DNA of 64,000 bases, from contig OZ037766.1 in NCBI GenBank assembly GCA_964035545.1, forward strand, positions 30,899,273 through 30,963,272. The letters run 5' to 3'. Position numbers and translations under genes: made by a program. The notes under the pieces are model-generated. The model was not told where the DNA came from, searched no databases, and saw nothing but the letters and a program-made list of their open reading frames with translations. The DNA comes from Bugula neritina. Taxonomy: Eukaryota > Bryozoa > Gymnolaemata > Cheilostomatida > Bugulidae. Positions 39,908 through 53,014 of the stretch are shown piece by piece. Position 1 is the first letter of the stretch, and every line of letters begins with the position of its first letter.

Positions 39908-41948
39908 CGGAGTTGTGTTTACTTGTCAGCCTACCCCGTACAGAGTTAGAGCCTGGTGGTACATGTAGAACCCAGGCAATAAAGCAGGCAATGAAAAGAC
40001 ACAGACTCACAGTTGATATTCACACACTCTTCACACCTACTATGGACTGCATCAAAGAGATTGGTGAGTTGAACATATATCTTGCATATTCAGTTTGACC
40101 CCAAATGCATTGTAAGCTTTGCAAATAAATATCAATTGCAATAAATTGTATAGACAGAACAGTGAAAATATATTTAACTTTTCTATGAACTTAGTAATTT
40201 TAGGTTAAATTGCCTGCGCTGCTTAAAATAATTAGTATTTAACAGTTGTGATTTAACAACAGCATAAATACAGAAACCTATAATGCTGGTAAACCAAAAA
40301 ATAAATTTATAAACATATTATACCTTCTTTTGAAGCTTCTCTGCGTGCACAGGATGTGTGTATGTGGTTTTGTGCAATCATTTAAATGCATTTGTGCTGT
40401 TGTGTGTCTATGCAGTTGTGAATGTGTGTGTAAAATAAATTTCATGCTAATCAGAAAAAAATGTGCGTCTAATAATTTGCAGACAATAAGCTATGCCCAT
40501 GATGCATTGAAACAATTATATTCCAATCTGGTATCAAAATTCATACTGAAGTGCGTGCAACTAGGGTATTGCTATTAGATTTTATTGTAGTCTGCATCTA
40601 TATAAGAAATGCAAGAAGCTCAGATGGGGTAATAGACAGTTCAATACTAAAAAGGATAATGACTGAGAAGAAGTCAACGGCCATGACCTTGTTTTATGAA
40701 TACTTACATAAACTGAGCGTGTGCAGAGAGGATAGAAGTTTTGCAATCCTAATATCTGTAAATTCGTTACCTTTTAAATATTGACATAATAATGTGAATA
40801 TATGAAAATCCTAAAATAAATGTTATAACCAATTTTTAATTTTTTTATAATGCTTTTATATAAATCATACATAATTATCATGTCACATGGAAACTATGCA
40901 AAGAAAGATTATTATCTAAAATAACTTTGGTTTATATAAACAATATTGTAGCACTTACTGTGTGTTGGATTAATGATTGCTCAAGCACTGATAGAGCTGG
41001 AAGAGATAAATTATAACAGACTGTGTCACGTCATAGAGTGGCTCTATCACCATCTTATGTACACCAGAGAACCTTCTTGGAGCAGATATCTGGAAGATCA
41101 CGGAGGGTTTGTAAGTTGATAGTTTGCTCAAATCAAAGTTTAAGTTTGTATTATAGATGTTATATAGCTGCTAAAAGATAACTGCAGCTATATTCATGTA
41201 TCTGATTATTTGCATTGCTCTGTATATATAATAGGTTTTTATTGAACTGACATACTGCAACAAGCCTTTAAAATATGCTGTAGTTTTTTTAACTTTAAGC
41301 ATGCTCAGTTAGTGGTTTAAAAGTTTTGTGAATATCGTTTACTATATAAAACTTTTATACAATAAAATAATTTAAAAACTGATGTGTAGTTTGCAGTAAT
41401 AAAAATGTTTATGCTCAGTTTTCCTTAAATGTTGCATTATATCATTATATTTTCTACTAAATTAAAATTATAAAACATAAATACACATTTTTTGCAAAAT
41501 TAAATTATTTATTATTTTCTGACTAGCAGTTTTTGTTTGACTCTATTTAATCAGATATACTACTTCACATTTAGATGTGGCCTCAATGAATAAGCTACAC
41601 TTTATTTAGTAAACACTACAAAATCTTTAGGCTATGTTGACAAACTTACCAAAAGTGAGAGGAGGGATGACCATCTTCACTCAAGTACCACACTTTGTCC
41701 CAAGATCTGTGTCTAACATGTACCAATCACTGGCAGACGTTGCAGCAGAAATAGACTATCTGATTTCCCGTATGCAGAGCTGTTCCTCCGCTAGCCAACA
41801 GGACTGGAAGCAGTCTAGAATAAATGATGCACCAAACACTGATGACATAGTCACACCGAGGCATTTAATAGAAGGAATGGCTCAATCTGAAGTTGTCAAA
41901 ACTGGTGTGAAGTTTTTAGACGCAGTTTTAGACTCATCTTATAAATAA
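39453..41948 (+). CDS. Bcl-2-like protein 1 of cluster (284 aa)
   Basis: Exons 39453-39529, 39930-40063, 40591-40757, 40952-41110 and 41631-41948; intron phases 2, 1, 0, 0; 855 bases. Exon 4 encodes the most Bcl-2-like part: LLCVGLMIAQALIELEE (alpha5-like), HVIEWLYHHLM (alpha6-like) and WSRYLEDHGGF, matching BH2 WIxxxGGW, with the intron immediately after. Exon 3 ends at the BH1 position (REDRSFAILIS), but the NWGR core is lost. Exon 2 gives a short helical N-terminal region without a clear BH3. The 105-residue last exon is polar with no membrane anchor and matches nothing recognised. A long microsatellite occupies intron 1. Role inferred: regulator of, or scaffold in, mitochondrial cell-death control. 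Confidence 0.65.
39600..39905. repeat. Complex TA/CA/GTATACAT microsatellite
   Basis: Mixed ATGTATAC, CACACA, TATAAATA and pure TA repeats in intron 1 of Bcl-2-like gene 1. All long ORFs here are repeat artefacts. Confidence 0.9.
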
Positions 41949-42363
41949 AATATTATGCCATCAGCAAGTTTTCACAAAACGTCTACAATTCATGGAAAAA
42001 AGAATGTGGAATATTTCTAATTGCAAAACAAAAGAAAGTTAAATAATTTTATTCTTATTTTAATTTTATTTTGAAATTATTGGTTCACAATAAAAGTTTA
42101 AAAATTCATAACAACATTAAATGCTTTTTATAGCTGTTTTATTTATGTTTTGCTTTTCTTTCACAAAAAAGCAAATATACATAGTGCATTAATATAACAG
42201 TTGGTCTTTTTATAAAAGCTTTTACTAAGAAAAGCATTTATTATCAAGCTGGTGCAGAATTTCAGCTGTCATTTTAGTAGAAACATTCTTAGTCAAGATT
42301 TTATTCTGTAGCACAGCTTTGCAAAGAGAAAATATACATTTTTTACTCAAACAAATTGACAAA

Positions 42364-45041
42364 ATGTTGAAAAGGAAAACAATCAAAACAAGCAAGTCGT
42401 GGACAGATTACATTATGGGAAATACAGTAGAAGCCGAGCTAGCTCTGCTAAAGTCTACAATCATTAGTTTGGTGAAACAAATGTACGTATTTATGTATAT
42501 ACATATATATTTATATTATGTACTTTAATAGTAAATGTCTATATGTCTATATGTTTCATACTAAAACTGTCAACATATTCATATAATTTCCTAGTACCTA
42601 TAATTAGTTAACAAACCTTTCCACTAGTTTTTAATATATACCTGCTGAGTTAATTAGCGCTTCCCAGGCTATAATTCAGTTGACTATTATAAATAATTTT
42701 AGGATCATCTCTCATCCTTCTAATAAAATGGGATTGTCTCCCCGATCTGAAAGCGTGCTCAGATGTCTACAGATGTCATCAGACAACCAAATCTCTGCTC
42801 CTCTGACTGTCAAGTTTATGAACATGAGTAAGTATAGTCATGTTAACTTTTGTATGCTATAATTTTTTTATGACACATTTCGTATAAATTCAATATTCAA
42901 GACTTGTGTATTTCTCAATAAATCTATCAACTAAAAATTAGCATCATTATATAGTTTTATAAGATTGATGCAAAATTTAATATTATTTAGATAGCTTAGT
43001 GCATGTGACTAATTATGCTGAAGTTTTTTTAATCACATGTATGGCTTTGTACAACACTGCAAAAGTTTTATATGGCTTGAATTTATTACTTTATTTTATG
43101 CGTTTCTTTACATACCTCATCTTAAAACATTGTCAAATTTGTTTTATATTCTATAATGTTTTATCATAATGAATGATGTATTATATTGTTTTATATTATA
43201 ATATCACTTGGTGTTATATATAGTGTATATTTTATTATGTCATGCTATATCATAATAACATACTATGTTACATATTTTACCACATTCAGTACAGTATGCA
43301 GACATAGACTCAATCAGACCTGTTCTCAACAGAGTAACAGTGACTGGATTCAGCATGTGCTGGTCAGAAGAACGGATTGAAACAGAACTCTGGTACATTG
43401 TAGTCGTCATTCTGCAGTCAACCAGAGAAAGAAAGTGCTTAGAAAAGTTGCTAGCCGTGGGTATCATGCAATTGTCAATTTGAATTATTTACAAATTTTC
43501 AACATTTAGTTATTTGAATTGAAAGACTTTTGCCAAATTAGCTTAGACAAGAAGTGATGATTATAGCAAATTTTAATGAAATATATATATAAACTACATT
43601 TTACATTCAGCATACTATAAGCTTCTTTTAAAAATAAGAAATGATAAAAATTCATAATGCAAACAAATTTGCATAACAAAAAGATTTTGCTATATTAAGT
43701 TATTGCCAACTATTTATTCCTTTAGATTGAAAAGTTTCTATATATGCAGAATAATAATCAAAAGTTGTATTCTCTACCATTATAACATAGCCAAGTCTAT
43801 CAAAGGGGCTAAAATGAAATATAACTAATGTATTGCACAACACCCATTTTAGTAGTCAAGGAGGGCTTTTAGGTTAAACTTGAGAGTGCCAATATAGTGA
43901 AAGCTATTGTAGCCCTTCGTGCAATAGTATATCTTACTGTATTTCTCTACAGATGATAGTATTGGTGATGGATGTGGTAGAAGATATCATAACCAACTAT
44001 CAAGTTCGTACAACTCGCGTCACAGTGTTCCTGAAATTTTTCTTTAAGAATCTTGACAAGGATTCAATTCCAACTTGGCACGAATTTCTACTTGCCTCCG
44101 GTGGTCTGGTTTGTATCAGTTCACCATCCAATTTATAATATAATATAAAATAATATAATATAATAATAATATATCATTTTTGCTCATGATAATGCATTGA
44201 AGAGTTTAAACAAGTTATATATGTTATATTAAGGAGTAACCTAACTAACATTTGCTTATGTAATAAAGATCTTTAACTGATTTTGAAGCATCGCTTAAAT
44301 TGTTGTGACTAAAACATAGTAAATTACCAGCTTTGCTATAACATTTGAAAGCAAAGATCAATTCGAAATGAAGCTATTTTAAATGTTGTTAAACTTTAAA
44401 TTATCAACAAGGTGTAATGGACTATAGAGGTTTTGACCGATAATAATTATAGTTAATTAATATCTTTGTAGAAGTCTTTATTAGAAGTTCCGACATTGAG
44501 TGTCGGTTTGCCGAGTGACGGTTGTTTTGACGTGGGAACTGTAGCCAGCTGGTACTCTCAGCACACCATCTCAAACTGTCACTGTTACAAGTACAATTTT
44601 ATTAACAAACCTAAAGTTTCTTCAGTCAGAACTTCCTGTATTTGCTTTAGCAATATCAACGGATTATTAAATCAAAATCACAATTTAGTTTTTTCAAAAA
44701 ACAATACACTTCACATCTCACCAATTGTTCACCAAAACCCTTATTCACGTAGTAAACGCCCATTGTCAGTTGCGTTAGGGCCAAAGGAGATTGATAAATC
44801 ACGAAAGCACGCTGAAAAAATGTTAAAGGAGTTCCTAACAACTCGCCGTTCTAAAGCAGTCCCAGCTTTCATTGATCATAATTCAGAGGATAATGGTTAT
44901 CTGTATACGAATGGCAAAGTCTTTGAGTTTCCTCATTTCTCGAAAATGACTGTTCATGGAATTGCTTTAAAGTTAAAGAAGGTCGTAAGAGTTCTTAGTG
45001 AATCAGCAAAAGGTAGTGGACACGAAGAAGTGAGTCTATAA
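42364..45041 (+). CDS. Bcl-2-like protein 2 of cluster, with long C-terminal extension (378 aa)
   Basis: Exons 42364-42482, 42703-42827, 43290-43456, 43953-44108 and 44472-45041; phases 2, 1, 0, 0; 1137 bases. The BH2 equivalent is WHEFLLASGGL with the intron straight after GGL. The alpha5-like helix MIVLVMDVVEDII begins exon 4, and VTVFLKFFFKNL fills the alpha6 position. Exon 3, 167 bases as in gene 1, ends in the diverged BH1 region (LEKLLA), using donor GTGGGT. The last exon is unusual: 189 residues, with a Cys/His-rich start (CHCYKYNF, TSCICF), then basic Ser/Lys sequence ending in a helical segment. No domain was recognised in it. Confidence 0.65.
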
Positions 45042-46173
45042 GTATCTTATTCATTGCTGATGTAGAAGCTTCACAAGAAAGCTGAGTATATCACTTGTAG
45101 TGACACTTCCACTCTGACTATTTGTAGTAATCAAATGTTGATAATAAAACTGCTGTTTACTGCTACTATAGTTGATCAGAATGACATTGGAATTTTTTAT
45201 TTTACTTTAACATATTTAGTAGAGGTTTTTTTCAACATGTCCAGTTTTTTCATTGAGCAGCAGTTAGTTTTTGTATTATATTATAATTGCACTCTCATTT
45301 TATGATCATTTGATTTGTATTTGTTTGAATTGGTGATCATGGAAACACAACTGCATTTCTTATAATTTCTACTAATGTAATGCTTTGTCTTTTATAGATC
45401 TGATTTGTATTATTTTAGTAAAAAACTAGCTACAAACTATAAATAAAATAAAATATTTAGGATTATACACCTATCGTGTTTGATTTCTTATTTCTGATAG
45501 CTAAAACAGTGATTCTAAATACAAAAAAACAATTATAGCCTAAATTTTCAAACAACTTCACCTGCATGTGCTAATTTTATTTTAAGTACAAATGCTAATT
45601 ATATAAATAAATTAGGCATATTAATTTATGAAATAATTGAGAAAAGCTAAATTTGACAAATTCTAAAGTTAAAAGTGTCCATTTTGATTTAGGCTATATA
45701 ACTAGAGTGATAGCCAAAATATCTTTAGCTTCAAGCCAATAAAGCTATATTTATATACAGCTTTGATTGCTTTGCTATAACCAACAGCTATATAAGCTAT
45801 ACATGTATGTGTGTATATAAAACCACGTAAGAAATTTTTTGTATATAAAGCTGGTGATCCTCAAATAGATATCATTTATGATTTTATCCAGTGTACGAGG
45901 TATGGACATTTAGTACCTTTTCAGTTAAAGCAGCAGTAGTTAGAATATACTATAATATTTATACAATTTTATAGAATAATTTATACTATGATTATGTTTT
46001 CTTCTAAATATTTAACATTTTGATAAAGGCTTTATTAATTTGCTAATGAAAAAAATTTAAAGCATTTTTCAGTTTGAAATATTTCTATAGAATAGAAATT
46101 AAAAGTAATGCAGCTATGTGTAAAATCATGTTTTATAATATTTTAGCTTTTTTATTAATCTGAAGAAGAAACA

Positions 46174-49014
46174 ATGGCCGACGAGAAAGAACTGAGTTCA
46201 GATTTGGCTTCTTTGTCTCTTCATGATGATAACAGGGAGCATATCGTGATGAAAAGAATGCTGCTTGGATGTCTACATAGAATGTAAGTTTTTTTATGAC
46301 TCGGCATTGTGTATTATAATTGACAATGTAATTTTTAAAGAATTTATTTTTGTAGTACATTGACATGTGCTAGCAATTAGTGTATTTTACCAGTAAACAA
46401 TTGCTTGACAAAACTTATTGCAGTAGGCTAAAGTGCTATTTTTAAATAACTGATGGATTGTTTTAATGCGTACATTATTTTGGTTTTAGCGTTCACTTTT
46501 TGTAGTATTATCATTAATTTTTACGTTAACGATGTGAGCATTTTAAAAAAATCATAATTGCATTATGCTACCATTATATACAATCATTGAAGTTCACATA
46601 TTAATTTTAACTTATAAATACTGATTGTAAAACAGGAAAACTGACTTGCACAAAGCTAATAATTTAATTGAACGAACTTTTAAATAAAGCAAATCCATGA
46701 GCGGCTAAAAGCCAAAAAACTTTTGATAAATAAAAAAAGGTAAAAAATATAAGCCAGAAAATACAAGTCGAGTAATATAAATTATAATGGAATAGAAGTA
46801 ATTAATGTTATTGAATTACTCAAAGAATTTTAAAATTGTTTACCAGAATTATATTACTTCATAAAATATTGGCTGAATAAGTTATAGTTTTGTTCAGCAT
46901 GTGTAAAACAAATGTTGCAGAGTAGATACCTACAAGAGACATTCTCTGGAGCTGGAGGAAAGATATCAGCAAGCTGGTAAAGTTGAAAGTGCACTACAGA
47001 GATTCTGTGAGCTCGATGATGACGACGATTACTGTTTCATACGTCTAATGATACATGCAAGTAAGTTTACCTTTGAAAATAATATCATAGGTAATTGTTT
47101 TTGAAACGATGTACATGTACCTTCAATATATAATATCTTAAGTAACTGCAAATTCAATAATTTAAGTTTAACAAATGTAAATTTATTATTTTAAATTAAT
47201 TTATTAGATTATACAAAAGCAGCTTATATTTATTTAAGTTGAAGATATTGTCACACGAAGTCACTAAATGCCACAAATTCAGTTTCATCTATTTATGGAA
47301 AAAATTTTCAGTGAAGTTTATATTTTAACATTTAAAAAAATTAGTTATGAAATTGCTAAACTATAACAGTTTATTTGCAATTTTATCACTATAATTCTTT
47401 TTGCTAATATAGCAAATGTTGCATTATTGAAAGTCTTAAAAAGAACGATTGGTTTACAAGCACATTAGCTTGAAGAATGATAATTTTGGGTCAACATGTT
47501 CAATAGTTCGAGATGCAGATGTGGTAACTGGAGAGCCTGTCATTAGCCCCATACTGGTAGAGAGGCTTCTTCACTCCCTTGCAAGCTGCGAAGGGCAGCT
47601 GATTTACAATCAGGTGATGGACTCACTAATAGAAAATGACCAGAACCTGTCAGTGGTTGTCACGGTAAGTGAATGTCCTTCTCACAACAGATATTATTGA
47701 TTGGATTGGTAAAAATTGAGGAATAAAGTGTCTATATTTATAAAAAAATATGTATATATATATACATATATATAATTATATTATAATATAATAATTAATA
47801 TTATGTGTTTATATGTAAATTATTTCTTGCTGCGTGGTTTTCGACAAGTTCAAGACAATTCTCAATTTTTTTAATGTGAATCAAATTTTCTACATTGAGC
47901 TACTAAAAAAATTTTGAATCACCTCTTGAGGTATTGAAAATCCAATAATTGTAGTAGACCTACCAATGATTACCATTATACTATATTAGTTTGTTTATTT
48001 TACTACAAATTACAACTTAACTTATTATTGTCTTTTAAATATTAATATTTTTTGTATCCGATACTTGTAATATGCTATGAGAGGAAAACGTATATTTAAA
48101 GCTGCTTAATTTAGGCAATTGCATTTTCAACTCCCAATTCTTTATATAATTGTTTATCTTAGATCACCATAGTGACTGTAGCACTAGCAGAGGAGATTAT
48201 CCGAGACCAAACTGTTAACACGATGCGAGTTTGCTACATAGTGGAATGGTTCTTCAGTTATATACACTGTAGCTCATTGCAACCCATTCTAGAGAGCGGT
48301 TGTGGTCTGGTAAGATGTCTATCTAACTATTGCATAAATATGTTTGTATAAAGCTGATATGCTATTATTGTATCAATCTATAAAAACATTGCATAAATAT
48401 GTCTACACAGTTGTATTAATTCATCTATAATATTGTATAAACCTGTCTATGCTATTGTATAAACCCATCTATGCTATTGTATAAACCCATCTATGCTATT
48501 GTGTGAATCTATTCTAAAAGCTCTCTATGTTAATGTGTATAAAGTGTTTATGCCATTGTAAAAATCTATTCATACTGCTACATATAATACATATCTATAT
48601 TATTTATATTATATTTAATGCATTGTTCTTTTTTTGAAATACCATAAAATGGCAGGTGTCAAACTTAAGTTGATAAGATGTATATTAAGTGTAATTATAC
48701 TGCGTGTTGTATTAAAACAATTTTATCTAACAATTTTTGGCAGTCAACTAAATTTAAGTAATTGTGGTTGGTTTTAATGACACTTATGTTTTTGCTCTGA
48801 GTTCATTATACGGTTTGTGATAGTTATATATAGTAGCTTCAATCTCATGAACCTGAATCTCATAATATTTTAGATAAACTTTATGTTAGATGACTTGGAT
48901 TTCGAAAGTGTAAACAGATCAGCCATTTTGAATACTGTCAACAAACAGATAAAGAAAACAAGAAAATGGCAGCAGAATGTAGAAGAAGAACTCAGAAAAG
49001 AGTTGTGCCAATAA
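46174..49014 (+). CDS. Bcl-2-like protein 3 of cluster (231 aa)
   Basis: Exons 46174-46283, 46921-47060, 47507-47664, 48163-48309 and 48874-49014; phases 2, 1, 0, 0; 696 bases. The exon 3 acceptor TTCAATAG was chosen because it gives the same two-base start and the same IxxAD[IV] junction as gene 2; upstream AGs are alternatives. BH1 region: MDSLIENDQNLSVVVT, then ITIVTVALAEEII in exon 4. The alpha6-like helix is YIVEWFFSYIH. The BH2 equivalent is ILESGCGL, where one Gly is Cys, and the intron follows at the usual place. Exon 2 holds ALQRFCELDD, which loosely matches a BH3 LxxxGD pattern. The C-terminal exon is a charged 46-residue helix without a membrane anchor. Confidence 0.65.
48330..48590. 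repeat. Minisatellite-like tandem repeat in intron
   Basis: Several imperfect copies of a roughly 23-bp unit resembling CTATGCTATTGTATAAACCC, tidiest at 48440-48505, in intron 4 of Bcl-2-like gene 3. Confidence 0.75.
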
Positions 49015-49222
49015 AATATGTATTACTGCTTGTCTGTGTTTGTATATTATGTTTGTATGCCAGATGCAGTTGTTTATATTTTGTATACATTGTCTATTAT
49101 ATATGTCAAACTAAATGATTCACAATATAAAGAATGTAAAAGTTTAATATAACTTATCCTCTTTGCCTACCCTCATTTATCACTACTCTGCCCTGTTTGG
49201 TTGTTGGCTTTATATAATACAG

Positions 49223-49227
<5 letters not shown>

Positions 49228-49283
<56 letters not shown>
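49228..49283. repeat. (TA)n microsatellite
   Basis: Pure TA run of about 55 bp. The flanks were checked for the hammerhead core seen at 8.3 and 25.0 kb; none is present. Confidence 0.95.
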
Positions 49284-49288
<5 letters not shown>

Positions 49289-49410
49289 TATAGTATGAAA
49301 AACATGTATTTTGCATACTAATCATGCACTGATATATTTATTTAGATAAAATCTATTACTAATGCATATATATTTAATTTAATATACTTATATATATAAT
49401 ACGTTTATGA

Positions 49411-49530
49411 GGGGCAGCCTTGGTCTATAGAGGTGAGAGACTGAGTAATTAGTGAACACAAGAATAAGGGTTCAGTCGATCCCAGAACAAGCTATTACTT
49501 GATGATGTTGAGGACAAACAGTCATATATA
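49411..49530 (+). mobile_element. Diverged tRNA-derived SINE head
   Basis: Starts GGGGCAGCCTTGGTCTATAG, matching the SINE heads elsewhere in the window, with a B-box-like GGGTTCAGTCGATCCC. After that it shares only a short TGATGATGTTGAGG with the others, so it is truncated or another subfamily. Confidence 0.5.
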
Positions 49531-50107
49531 TAGTTGCCCTCGTGGCGGCTTGTGACAGCATTATAGAAAGCACAAGTATATTGAACTTACTCAAGAATGT
49601 TTTCTGCATGTAAAACATAATTATAATGACACTGCATAGAATAAGGATAAAAAAATGTTTATACAGTAAATACTCAAGAAGCAAATGGCACCCATGACAT
49701 GTGACCAAAATGCAATACTATGAAACCACCTTTGTCTTGCTGGATGTACTATAATACCAAAAATTTTCATCTATAGCTTTTTTCTGAACAAACTTGCAGT
49801 TATCATTATATGCTGCCAAATTCAATTACCAAGTAACATTTTTAAATGCTAAATACCTATATATATACAGATATGGCAAACTTTATTAAATAAAAAGCTC
49901 TTTTATTAAAAAGTAGACTTACTATATATAATATAATAACTTAGCAATCTTTATAACATCTGCACTTAGTCTAATTTAAAAGATAATGCTTTTGTTCTGA
50001 TAACCGATACTTGATAGACAAAAAAGTCGCCTAAACTTAAATGTTTTCATGCAAAGACAATATTCTAAAAATTTATTTTAAACTTTTATATATAATATAC
50101 TCACTTC

Positions 50108-50478
50108 CAGAAAAATTTGATAATCTAATGCCTATAAAAGCCCAATTCACCACAATTTTCTGTCCAATAATTTTTTTCTAAAAGTGACTGACCATAAACG
50201 CATATAATATTGTGTCTATATATACGGCTAAGATAGGCAAAATATTTTTCATATAATTTGCATAAAAATATTAGTGTGGCATCATTTATAAATGGTTTCA
50301 CATAACTTTCATAAGACATTTCAAAACTCGGAGGTATTTTGTTCAGGCTGGTTTTATCCTTGACACAGAAATGTATTGCCCACAGCAACCGGAGTCCAGT
50401 TGGAAGCCATTTCACCTGTTTGCTGCTCACAACAACACCGAGGAGGGTCAGGTGCAGCAGATAAAGATTATCCTAGTC
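50108..50478 (-). pseudogene. Orphan exon-like segment, unrecognised gene
   Basis: On the minus strand, an acceptor (GCCCGACTAG) opens a frame of about 117 residues (DNLYLLHLTLLGVVSSKQVK near its start, then a tryptophan-containing helical region) with coding-like composition. It reaches an in-frame TAG about 30 bases before a good donor (GTGAGT) at 50107. No partner exons were found on this strand nearby. It may be a relocated or dying exon of an unrelated gene lying antisense between Bcl-2-like genes 3 and 4, or a terminal exon. The family is not recognised. Confidence 0.35.
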
Positions 50479-50573
50479 GGGCTTGTCCGTAGAATGTTGG
50501 TAGTATTCTTGTTGTGAAAACTTGAAAAATTTTACACAGACATGTTCCATATATTGGATTGCCTTTTGCAAAA

Positions 50574-53014
50574 ATGAATTATTTTAAAGATGCTAATTTG
50601 GATATTGCAATTCTACAAAATTTACATAGATATTGCCAAAGGCTTTTGGTCAAGTTTATATTAGTGAATTTACGCTTACACTAACGCAGTAATCGCAATT
50701 GAAATATCTGATATCATAAAATTTAAAAGTTGCAAAATCAAAAAATAGTTCATTGAAAAGTGAAATAATTTGTTTTTAACTTTATGTCACTGTTTTTATA
50801 CAAAACACACCATTGTAAAGTGTGCAGCTGATGTGTGCAGGAGACCATAATAATATTGTGATCATGATCATACAGGGCTGATACCACCATGGTTGATGAC
50901 GAGGGCGAATGCATGTCTCTGCATGCTTACAATGCTATTAATGAGTTAGACAACCAAAATGTTTCACCTTTCTTCTATAAAGCACCACACATTGATGAGA
51001 TGATTAAGTTGGGTAAATTTTTATGGACGTTATTAATATGATAGATATTATAACTATATTATATTATATGTTATTTATACCAATGATGTATTATAGAACC
51101 ATGTTTCTGAATTTGTCAGCTTCTTGGAATCAACAGTTATTATTTTTTGTTGACAATAAAAAATATATGATGTTCCCATTGGTAAATTATATCTTTTACA
51201 AAAGTTATTGAATATAAATAATTATATATATGTTACCAAGTAACTCGATTCTACATGTGATTTCAGATATGCAGTATTTAGCATATACTCTAATATATTC
51301 TTAGATTGCTTTAATCTAGTATAACCTCTTTATATAATTTAAAACAATGCAGTTATAGATGACTACAAAAATAGCTACATTGTAATGCATATAGAGTATT
51401 TTGTAGCTGAGTTTTCTAAACTCGTAGACGTAGCTCCCCTTGTGAGTCAAAACATCAGCAACATTATTCTTCGACATTCAGACGATAAAATATCCAAGGA
51501 CCAGTTTTTTCACATCTTGCAAGTAGCAAATGAAGCATCAGAAGATGGCAATATTGGAGAAATATTTGCTGTAAGTTAAAAAGTTATGGAAAATTTACAT
51601 TATTGAGTAATTTGAAAACTAAGTTTGTCATAAAGATCAAGATGACTATTTAATTTTGCAATTGCAATTGCAGCATGCATATTCTTGAACTTGGTGACCT
51701 TTAGGACAAGTTTGATTAGATTAGGTACAAATTTAATTTAGGCCAATATAACACTATAATTTTTTAAAAGTTTGAAATGGCATTGACTGTGTGATTTATG
51801 ATGCAAAACCCACCTTAATGCTCTCTAAATATAATTACAAAGACAAAACCATAATAATATACTTAATCAATTTCAAGCAGAGATAAAGGGTAAATTGGAT
51901 CAACTTTTAAATGTCTTTTGCACACTTGGTGCAAAAAGAGCATTCATAACTCACTAAAATCTTCACTATTTTCACTTATTATAGCAAATGTTCATCACTG
52001 CCTCATTGGTTGAGACGGCCATAGTGAGCAATGACGTTCCTTGCTACAGAGGAAATGACCTCATTTCCTGGTTTGTTGAGTATCTCAGCTGCGTCCAGAA
52101 AGTTGGCGAAAGTCTTCTAGAAGCAGGAGGTTTTGTGAGTATAAAATTTACCATAGTTTTATTTCGAGAATGATTATTGTATACACAGCAGTTTAATTGT
52201 GAGTTTAAATTTTTTAGACTTCAATGTCTATTATTTCAATAAAGCGGTTCATTGATCTCTACGAGTAAACATTTTTTGAAATTTTTTAAAACTGGCACGG
52301 CTTCAAATTTAGGATTCCTTTATTTGCAAACTTGGTACCAACTATTTCTAGCATGTAAGGAGCTTTATGCTATAATACTTAAACTATATACTAAAGAAAA
52401 CCAGCAGGTTATATAAGGAATGCATATATATAGTTCTAATTAAAATCAAATCCTGTGTTACAGAGAGAATCATATAATGCTTTAACTGTGCATGCTCTTT
52501 GATCAGCTGACTAGGTTATAGAGTATTATGTTTGTCAATAAAAGCTGCAGCATTAGAAGACTATAATACTATATAATGTACATTATATCTAGTCATCGTT
52601 TAGTTGTTTCAGAGTTTCACACAATTTAATGATTTATAAAATCAAATCTACTCTAATTATTATTTAATTACTAACTGCAGTTTTGCAAAAAATTATTTGC
52701 ACCATGTTTTTAGCTAACTTATTAAGTAATCATATTTAAATACTATTTTCTTGCAACTATTCACATGCATCAGTTTTAAAGATTTATTAATTTTTTATGT
52801 TCATAAAATGACGATAAAATTATGCGGCACATACAATACATTTTTTTTTTCTTTTATTTGGTTTTATTTTTTTAATATTTTGCATTCCTTGCTTTAGGCC
52901 TTGATGTTGGAGCCCGGTAATGATTTGTACATTTGGAACTACGCAGAGCAGTTGTCTTCTCATATTGTCCAAGTCATTCAGGAGGTGACTACTAACTCAT
53001 GTCCAAAAGTTTAA
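50574..53014 (+). CDS. Bcl-2-like protein 4 of cluster (215 aa; 184 aa from the inner start)
   Basis: Certain exons: 50876-51012, 51407-51570, 51985-52134 and 52898-53014. A first exon 50574-50653 gives the family's phase-2 junction but uses a weak donor (AA|GTTTAT). The fallback start is the ATG at 50889 in a strong context (ACCACCATGG), giving 184 residues. BH1 is comparatively well kept: SEDGNIGEIFA ends exon 3 where Bcl-2 proteins read DGxNWGRIVA. The alpha6-like helix is DLISWFVEYLS. BH2 is reduced to ESLLEAGGF, with its Trp absent and the intron straight after GGF. Exon 3 contains IILRHSDDKI, the best BH3-like match in the cluster. The C-terminal exon is 38 residues, the shortest, with no membrane anchor. 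Confidence 0.6.

Noticed and set aside
39593-40010. Several overlapping frames of Tyr/Met/Cys/Ile repeats
   Set aside because: Complex microsatellite. Only 39930-40063 is kept, as exon 2 of Bcl-2-like gene 1, supported by phase and splice sites.
40484-40590. Open segment starting TISYAHDALKQL considered as an exon of Bcl-2-like gene 1
   Set aside because: It cannot give the phase-1 junction that exon 3 requires. The exon at 39930-40063 does, and it has the same length as exon 2 of gene 6.
47444-47506. Longer start for exon 3 of Bcl-2-like gene 3
   Set aside because: The acceptor at 47443 is poor. The one at 47506 reproduces the junction sequence seen in gene 2.
49228-49283. Third hammerhead locus at another (TA)n run
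   Set aside because: No CTGATGA or GAAA core in the flanks.
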